A DNA stretch of 64,000 nt from Amycolatopsis methanolica 239 (GTDB lineage: Bacteria > Actinomycetota > Actinomycetes > Mycobacteriales > Pseudonocardiaceae), in contig NZ_CP009110.1 in assembly GCF_000739085.1 (NCBI RefSeq), forward strand, positions 1,798,001-1,862,000, given 5' to 3'. The notes under the pieces were generated by a model. That model had not been told where the DNA came from and did no database searches. It saw only the letters and a list, made by a program, of their open reading frames with translations. The position numbers and the translations under genes were made by a program. The stretch's first letter is position 1; each line of letters opens with the position of its first letter. Shown piece by piece: positions 59,091 through 64,000 of the stretch.

Positions 59091-60608
59091 ATGTCCCAGT
59101 CGCTGCCGGACACCTCTGTCGAGGGTGTCACCCGTTACGGCCTGTTCATCGACAACCAGCAGATCGCCCCGATCGAGGGCGAGTACCTCGATGTCGTGAA
59201 CCCGGCGTCGGGTGCGGTGTGGGCCCAAGTGCCCAATGCCTCCGCGAAGGATGTCGACGTGGCGGTGGAGAGCGCCCGTCGCGCGTTCGTCGAGGGCGAC
59301 TGGCCCGCCTACCGCGCGGCCGACCGGGCGAAGTTCCTCATCCGGTTCGGCGAAGCGATCGCGGACAACGCCGAAGAGATCGCCCAGCTGCAGGTGAACG
59401 AGAACGGCAAGCTGATCCGTGAAATGGTCGGGCAGGCCAAGTTGATGCCCGAGTACTTCAACTACTACGCGGGCCTGGCGCAGATGCCGACCGGCAGCAC
59501 CAATCCGCTGCACGTGCAGCAGATGCTGAACTACACCGTGCGCGAGCCGCTCGGCGTGGTCGCGGCGATCACCCCGTGGAACTCGCCGTTGCTGCTGCTG
59601 GTGTGGAAGCTCGGCCCCGCGCTCGCCGCCGGCAACACGGTGATCGCGAAGCCGTCGGAGGTGACGCCGGCGTCGGCGATCCGCTTCGCGCAGCTCGCGG
59701 CCGAGGTCGGTCTCCCGCCGGGCGTGTTCAACGTCGTCACTGGTCTCGGGCACCCGTCGGGTACCGCGCTGACCGGGCACCCGGGCGTGGACAAGATCGC
59801 GTTCACCGGCTCGACCGCCACTGGGCAGGCCATCGCCTCGCAGGCTGGCAAGACGCTCAAGCGCGTGTCGCTGGAACTGGGTGGCAAGTCGCCCAACATC
59901 GTCTTCGACGACGCCGACCTGACCAGCGCGGTCAACGGGCTCGTCGCCGGGATCTTCGGGGCCAGCGGTCAGACCTGCATGGCCGGTTCCCGGATCCTCG
60001 TGCAGGATGCCATCTACGACCAGGTGGTCGATGAGCTCAGGCGCCGGGCCGAGGCGATCAAGGTCGGCGACCCGCAGGACCCCGCCAGCGAGATGGGCAC
60101 CGTCGCGTGCCGCCCGCAGTACGAGAAGGTGTTGTCCTACGTGGACGTGGCCAAGGCCGACGGTGCGCGGCTCGTGGCCGGCGGCACGACCGCCGAGGTC
60201 GACGGCTTCCCGGACGGGCTGTTCGTGCGCCCCACCGTGTTCGCCGACGTCACCAACGACATGCGCATCGCGCAGGAGGAGGTCTTCGGGCCGATCGCCG
60301 CGCTGATCCGGTTCTCCGACGAGGACGAGGCCGTGCGCATCGCCAACGACACCCAGTTCGGCCTCGCCGCGGGCGTGTGGACCGGCAACGTGCAGCGTGC
60401 GCACCGGGTCGCGAGCCGGCTGCGGGCCGGCACGGTGTGGATCAACAACTACCGCAAGACCTCCTACGCCACCCCCTTCGGCGGCTACAAGCAGAGCGGT
60501 CTGGGCCGCGAGAACGGTGCCGACGCGCTGCGCGAGTACACCGAGGAGAAGAGTGTCTGGGTGGACACCGGCCAGGGCGTCAAGGACCCCTTCAACCCCC
60601 GCGCCTGA
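59091..60608 (+). CDS. aldehyde dehydrogenase family protein
   Basis: 505 residues, normal for NAD(P)-dependent aldehyde dehydrogenases. AITPWNSPLLLLVWKLGPAL binds cofactor, LELGGKSPNIVFDDAD has the general-base Glu, and GASGQTCMAGSR contains the catalytic Cys. It oxidises an aldehyde or semialdehyde to the acid. The ATG at 59091 has AAGGGCGG upstream. As first gene of the operon with an aminotransferase, it may act on a semialdehyde made by transamination (inference). Confidence 0.95.
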   Translation: MSQSLPDTSVEGVTRYGLFIDNQQIAPIEGEYLDVVNPASGAVWAQVPNASAKDVDVAVESARRAFVEGDWPAYRAADRAKFLIRFGEAIADNAEEIAQLQVNENGKLIREMVGQAKLMPEYFNYYAGLAQMPTGSTNPLHVQQMLNYTVREPLGVVAAITPWNSPLLLLVWKLGPALAAGNTVIAKPSEVTPASAIRFAQLAAEVGLPPGVFNVVTGLGHPSGTALTGHPGVDKIAFTGSTATGQAIASQAGKTLKRVSLELGGKSPNIVFDDADLTSAVNGLVAGIFGASGQTCMAGSRILVQDAIYDQVVDELRRRAEAIKVGDPQDPASEMGTVACRPQYEKVLSYVDVAKADGARLVAGGTTAEVDGFPDGLFVRPTVFADVTNDMRIAQEEVFGPIAALIRFSDEDEAVRIANDTQFGLAAGVWTGNVQRAHRVASRLRAGTVWINNYRKTSYATPFGGYKQSGLGRENGADALREYTEEKSVWVDTGQGVKDPFNPRA

Positions 60609-60632
60609 CCGCGCCTTCCGAGGAGAAAGAGC

Positions 60633-62006
60633 ATGACGACATCGGCATCGTCGCTGGACCCGGTTGTGGTGATCGGCGCGGGCATCGCGGGGCTGTCGGC
60701 CGCCGTCTCGGCGGCCGAACAGGGCGCTCCCGTCGTCCTGGTGGACCGGGCCGGTCCGCTGGAGGCCGGGGGAAACACGAAGTGGACCTCGGCCTACCTG
60801 CGCCTGGACGACGTCTACGAGCCCAGCGAGTCCTTTGTGGAGGAGGTTGTCGCGTTTTCCGGCGGCCGCACCCCCTCCTGGTACGTCGAGGCACTCGTCG
60901 AGCACCTGCCCGAGACCATGGAGTGGATCCAGGGGCATGGCGCCCGGTTCCGGCGCTTCCCCACCTATTTCATCAACAGCAACCGCCCGCGCCTCCAACC
61001 CCATGGCGGAGGAGAGGCTTTGCTCACCGCGTTGCGCCCGGTAGCCGAAAGGCTCGGTGTCGAGTTTCGCTACCACACCACCGCGCAGAGCCTGGTGACA
61101 GCCGCGGACGGACGGGTCGCCGGTGTCCGGGTCAGCGACCCGGATGGTGACCACGTCCTCCCCGCCCGCGCGGTCGTCATCGCCTCCGGAGGGTTCGAGG
61201 GCGACCCTGCGACGCTGGGCAAGGAACTGAGGGGCGACGTCAGCACCCTCATCCCCATCGCCCCGGGCGTGGCCTTCAACAAGGGCGAAGGCATCCGGAT
61301 GGCGCTGGACGCCGGGGCCAAGCGGGGCGGCCAGTGGGACAGCTTCCACGCCGAACCGGTTGATCCGCGCGCGGACAACCCCGAGGCGCTGGTGATGGTG
61401 TTCCCCTACGGCATCCTGGTCAACAAACTGGGGGAGCGGTTCCTCGACGAGGGCCGTGGCACCGTCGACGAAACCTACGAGAGCACCGCCCGGGCGGTGT
61501 GGTCGCAACCCGACGGCACCGCGTACTTCATCACCGACCGGAAGTTCGAGCAGGTCACCGACCGGGAACGCGGCCTGCTGACCAGCTGCAAGCCAATCAC
61601 CGCGGACACCCTCGACGACCTCGCGGCCGCGCTGGACCTGCCCGCAGGCCGGCTCACCGAAACCGTCACCGCCTACAACAAATCCGTTGTGGATGGTGAG
61701 TTCAACTGGCGACGTCCCGATGGCAAGCGCACCAACGGGCTCACCCCACCCAAGAGCAACTGGGCGCTGCCGATCGACGAGGCGCCGCTGCTGGCCTACC
61801 CGGTCGGCTGCGCGATCGTGTTCACCTTCGGCGGTCTGGAGACTGACGCGGACGCCCGCGTCGTCGACGAGCAGGGCGCCCCCATCCCCGGCCTGTACGC
61901 GGCGGGGGAGTGCACCGGCATCTACCACGACAAGTACCCCGGCGGCACCTCGGTGCTGCGCGGGATGGTCTTCGGGCGCGTGGCCGGCCGCGCCGCCGCA
62001 GCCTGA
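60633..62006 (+). CDS. FAD-dependent dehydrogenase (fumarate-reductase/TcuA-like flavoprotein)
   Basis: 457 residues. Dinucleotide fold VVVIGAGIAGLSAAVSAAEQG at the start, VIASGGFEGD in the middle and YPGGTSVLRGMVFGRVAG near the end match the FAD-binding-2 family of succinate/fumarate reductases, 3-ketosteroid dehydrogenases and tricarballylate dehydrogenase. In Salmonella tricarballylate use pairs TcuA with an MHS symporter, and an MHS symporter gene follows here. The substrate is unknown, perhaps a di- or tricarboxylate. AGGAGAAAG precedes the ATG. Confidence 0.9.
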   Translation: MTTSASSLDPVVVIGAGIAGLSAAVSAAEQGAPVVLVDRAGPLEAGGNTKWTSAYLRLDDVYEPSESFVEEVVAFSGGRTPSWYVEALVEHLPETMEWIQGHGARFRRFPTYFINSNRPRLQPHGGGEALLTALRPVAERLGVEFRYHTTAQSLVTAADGRVAGVRVSDPDGDHVLPARAVVIASGGFEGDPATLGKELRGDVSTLIPIAPGVAFNKGEGIRMALDAGAKRGGQWDSFHAEPVDPRADNPEALVMVFPYGILVNKLGERFLDEGRGTVDETYESTARAVWSQPDGTAYFITDRKFEQVTDRERGLLTSCKPITADTLDDLAAALDLPAGRLTETVTAYNKSVVDGEFNWRRPDGKRTNGLTPPKSNWALPIDEAPLLAYPVGCAIVFTFGGLETDADARVVDEQGAPIPGLYAAGECTGIYHDKYPGGTSVLRGMVFGRVAGRAAAA

Positions 62007-62025
62007 CCCTTTCCCTGGAGGACCC

Positions 62026-63321
62026 ATGACGGCTCCCATCTCCGTGCCCGCGAAGGCATCCGCTGGGCAAGCACCCGGCAAGATCCGCACCTTGTTCGGC
62101 GCGGGCATAGGCAACACGCTCGAGTGGTACGACTGGAGCGTCTACGCCATCTTCGCGCCCTTCTTCGCCAAGCAGTTCTTCGTCGGTGGCAACGCCACGA
62201 GCGCCCTGCTGTCCACTTTGGCCGTGTTCGCGGTCGGTTTCCTGATGCGACCGCTGGGCGGGTTCTTCTTCGGCTGGCTCGCCGACCGCCGCGGACGGCG
62301 GTTCTCCCTGACGACCTCGATGGTCACGATGGCGGTGGGCAGCCTCATCATCGGCATCGCGCCGACACACGACGCGATCGGCGTCGGCGCGGCGGTCATC
62401 CTGCTGCTGGCCCGGCTGTTGCAGGGGCTCGCCCACGGCGGTGAGATCGCCGCTTCCTACACCTACGTCGCCGAGATCGCCCCCGGCGAGCGGCGGGGCC
62501 TGTGGTCGACCAGCCTCTACATCTCGGTCACGGCCGGCATCGTGCTGGCGTCGCTGATCGGCGCCGCCGGGTCGAGCCTGTTCGGTGAACAGGCCCTGCG
62601 CGACTGGGCGTGGCGCCTGCCGTTCCTGCTCGGCGGTGTCCTCGGTCTCGTCGGCCTGTATCTACGGCGCACCCTCGAGGAGACCGAGGCCTACACCGAA
62701 GGCGCGAGGACCCGCAGCACCCGCGAGCTGCTGCGTGCGCTGGCCCGCAACAAGAAGAGCCTCGCCCGGATCCTCGGGCTCACCGCCGGCGTGACCGTCG
62801 TCTACTACATCTGGGCCGTCGGCATCTCCGGATTCGCCATCAGCAGCAAGGGCGTCGACGCGACCGGTGGGCTGTGGGCCACTGTGGCGGCCAACGTGTT
62901 CTTCATGATCACGCTGCCGCTGTGGGGCAAGCTGTCCGACCGCTTCGGCCGTAAACCGGTCTTCATCACCTACGGGGTCGTGTTTCTGGCGCTGTCGTTC
63001 CCCCTGATGTCGCTGATCAACGACTCGGCGCTCCGGCTTGGTGTCCTCATGGGCGTCGCGCTGTTCTTCCTTGGGGCCTTCGTCGGCATCATGCCCGCCT
63101 ACTTCGCCGAGCTGTTCCCCACCGAGGTCCGTGCCTCCGGTGTCGGCGTCCCGTACTCGGTGATGGTCGCGATCTTCGGCGGCACCGCCCCGTACGTGCT
63201 GACTTGGCTGCACACGCATCAGTTGGACTGGGTGTTCTCCTGCTACCTCGTCGCGCTCGTCGCGATCGGGCTGATCACCACGTTCCTCACCCCCGAGACC
63301 AAGGGCAGGCCCCTGACATGA
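62026..63321 (+). CDS. MFS metabolite:H+ symporter (MHS family)
   Basis: 431 residues with twelve membrane segments. GNTLEWYDWSVYAIFAPFFA, GWLADRRGRR, LARLLQGLAHGGEIAA and WGKLSDRFGRKP are MHS signatures, and the end TFLTPETKGRPLT is typical. It is close in plan to the symporter at 33397. It probably imports the substrate of this operon. TGGAGGA lies before the ATG, and the stop overlaps the aminotransferase start (ATGA). Confidence 0.93.
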   Translation: MTAPISVPAKASAGQAPGKIRTLFGAGIGNTLEWYDWSVYAIFAPFFAKQFFVGGNATSALLSTLAVFAVGFLMRPLGGFFFGWLADRRGRRFSLTTSMVTMAVGSLIIGIAPTHDAIGVGAAVILLLARLLQGLAHGGEIAASYTYVAEIAPGERRGLWSTSLYISVTAGIVLASLIGAAGSSLFGEQALRDWAWRLPFLLGGVLGLVGLYLRRTLEETEAYTEGARTRSTRELLRALARNKKSLARILGLTAGVTVVYYIWAVGISGFAISSKGVDATGGLWATVAANVFFMITLPLWGKLSDRFGRKPVFITYGVVFLALSFPLMSLINDSALRLGVLMGVALFFLGAFVGIMPAYFAELFPTEVRASGVGVPYSVMVAIFGGTAPYVLTWLHTHQLDWVFSCYLVALVAIGLITTFLTPETKGRPLT

Positions 63322-64000
63322 AACCCCTGTCGACCCGGGCGACCACGATCCGCCCCTCACCGACGCTCTCGCTCAACGCTCAGCTCGCCGCCCGCGGCGC
63401 AGCGGGGGAGGAGGTGCTCAATCTCTCCGTCGGCGAACCCGACTTCCCGATGCCCGAACTGGCCCGCGACTACGCGCTCAAGGCCATCGCGGAGGGACGC
63501 AACCGCTACACCGACGTCGGCGGTGTCCCTGAACTGCGCGAGCGCATCAAGCGCAAGCTCGCCGAAGACAACGGCCTGGAATACGCGCCCGGCGACATCG
63601 TCGTTGCCAACGGCGCCAAGCACGCCCTCTTCAACGCCTTCCTCGCGCTGTGCGAGGACGGGGACGAAGTCGTCGTTCCGGCCCCGTACTGGGTGACCTA
63701 TCCCGAGCAGGTGCGGGTCACCGGCGCCGAACCGGTCATCGTGCCCACCGGGGCGGGCTTGAAACTGACGGCGGACCAGCTGGCGGCCGCGGTGACCCCG
63801 CGGACTAAAGCGGTTGTGCTCAGCAGCCCCGGCAACCCCACGGGCGCCACTTACAGCCGTTCGGAGTTGGAGGCACTCGCCGAGGTCGTCGTGCGGCACG
63901 ATTTGTTCGTCGTCGAAGACCTGATCTACGAATACTTCCATTACGACGACGGCGCGGTACCCAGTATCGCCTCGCTCGGGCCGGAGTTGAAGGACCGTAC
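63318..64000 (+). CDS. class I/II aminotransferase, N-terminal part
   Basis: Open for 227 codons to the window end. LSVGEPDFPMPELARDYAL, GRNRYTDVGGVPELRERI, PAPYWVTYPEQV and LSSPGNPTGATYSRSEL are hallmarks of AspC-type fold-I aminotransferases; the PLP Lys lies beyond the window. The start MKPLSTRATTIRPSPTLSLNA is like aspartate or arogenate/prephenate aminotransferases. Coupling to the symporter and presence of an aldehyde dehydrogenase suggest catabolism of an amino compound (inference). Confidence 0.92.
   Translation, partial: MKPLSTRATTIRPSPTLSLNAQLAARGAAGEEVLNLSVGEPDFPMPELARDYALKAIAEGRNRYTDVGGVPELRERIKRKLAEDNGLEYAPGDIVVANGAKHALFNAFLALCEDGDEVVVPAPYWVTYPEQVRVTGAEPVIVPTGAGLKLTADQLAAAVTPRTKAVVLSSPGNPTGATYSRSELEALAEVVVRHDLFVVEDLIYEYFHYDDGAVPSIASLGPELKDR

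Overview
The window is very GC-rich, with GTG and ATG starts, overlapping GTGA/ATGA junctions and many starts that lack a ribosome binding site. The backbone order valS, folC, DUF4233 gene, ndk, rne, rplU, rpmA, obg, proB, nadD, rsfS, gpgP, octT, degV, comEA, comEC, holA, rpsT, lepA is the order known from Mycobacterium tuberculosis. This points to a Corynebacteriales/Pseudonocardiales-type actinobacterium. An Amycolatopsis-like member of the Pseudonocardiaceae is my best guess, but that is inference and no identity search was made.

Layout. 1-2118: an MFS exporter (cut by the window edge) with its MarR regulator and a strong MarR-type palindrome, then a membrane-anchored protein. 2514-5138: valS. 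5139-16492, between valS and folC, is a variable island: two decayed genes, a PQQ-like lipoprotein, an anti-sigma-type ATPase, a secreted SGNH hydrolase, a four-gene operon (GntR, ADP-ribosylglycohydrolase, NCS1 transporter, PfkB kinase) resembling E. coli yegTUVW, an amidase/acyl-CoA dehydrogenase pair, a DUF2277 gene and a frameshifted methyltransferase. 16566-20970: folC, DUF4233, DUF4260, phoD-type phosphatase and ndk. 21040-26066: IclR, a three-gene ABC exporter and a secreted subtilisin; the convergent junction of the last two is filled with diverged copies of their own 3' ends. 26567-33400: rne, rplU, rpmA, obg, proB. 33397-37615: an MHS-type symporter, a repeat-filled spacer and a RecQ helicase fused to a phosphoribosyltransferase domain, lying where proA is found in relatives. 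37880-44861: nadD, rsfS, gpgP, octT, degV, a small Cys-rich membrane protein, comEA and comEC. 44893-52363: thrC behind a SAM-I riboswitch, holA, rpsT, a DMT transporter, a VOC protein, a methyltransferase and lepA. 52371-56414: a PPOX protein, a drug-type ABC exporter with a divergent TetR and twin operators, and a nitronate monooxygenase. 56458-58227: tRNA-Val(CAC) followed by a decayed integrative element. 58290-64000: a FadR-type regulator divergent from a catabolic operon (aldehyde dehydrogenase, FAD dehydrogenase, MHS symporter, aminotransferase), which runs off the window.

The core genes serve translation, ribosome assembly, folate, nucleotide, NAD and proline synthesis, methylglucose-lipopolysaccharide precursor synthesis and DNA uptake/replication. 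The accessory genes between them are mostly small regulator-plus-transporter-plus-enzyme units. A repeated feature is a -10-like TANNNT hexamer ending 6-8 bases before a start codon with no Shine-Dalgarno, the layout expected for leaderless mRNAs. The most interesting items are the SAM-I riboswitch on thrC with its unusual Shine-Dalgarno arrangement, the yegTUVW-like operon, the RecQ-phosphoribosyltransferase fusion, the duplicated gene-end junction at 24358-24780, and the paired operators of the TetR and FadR units.
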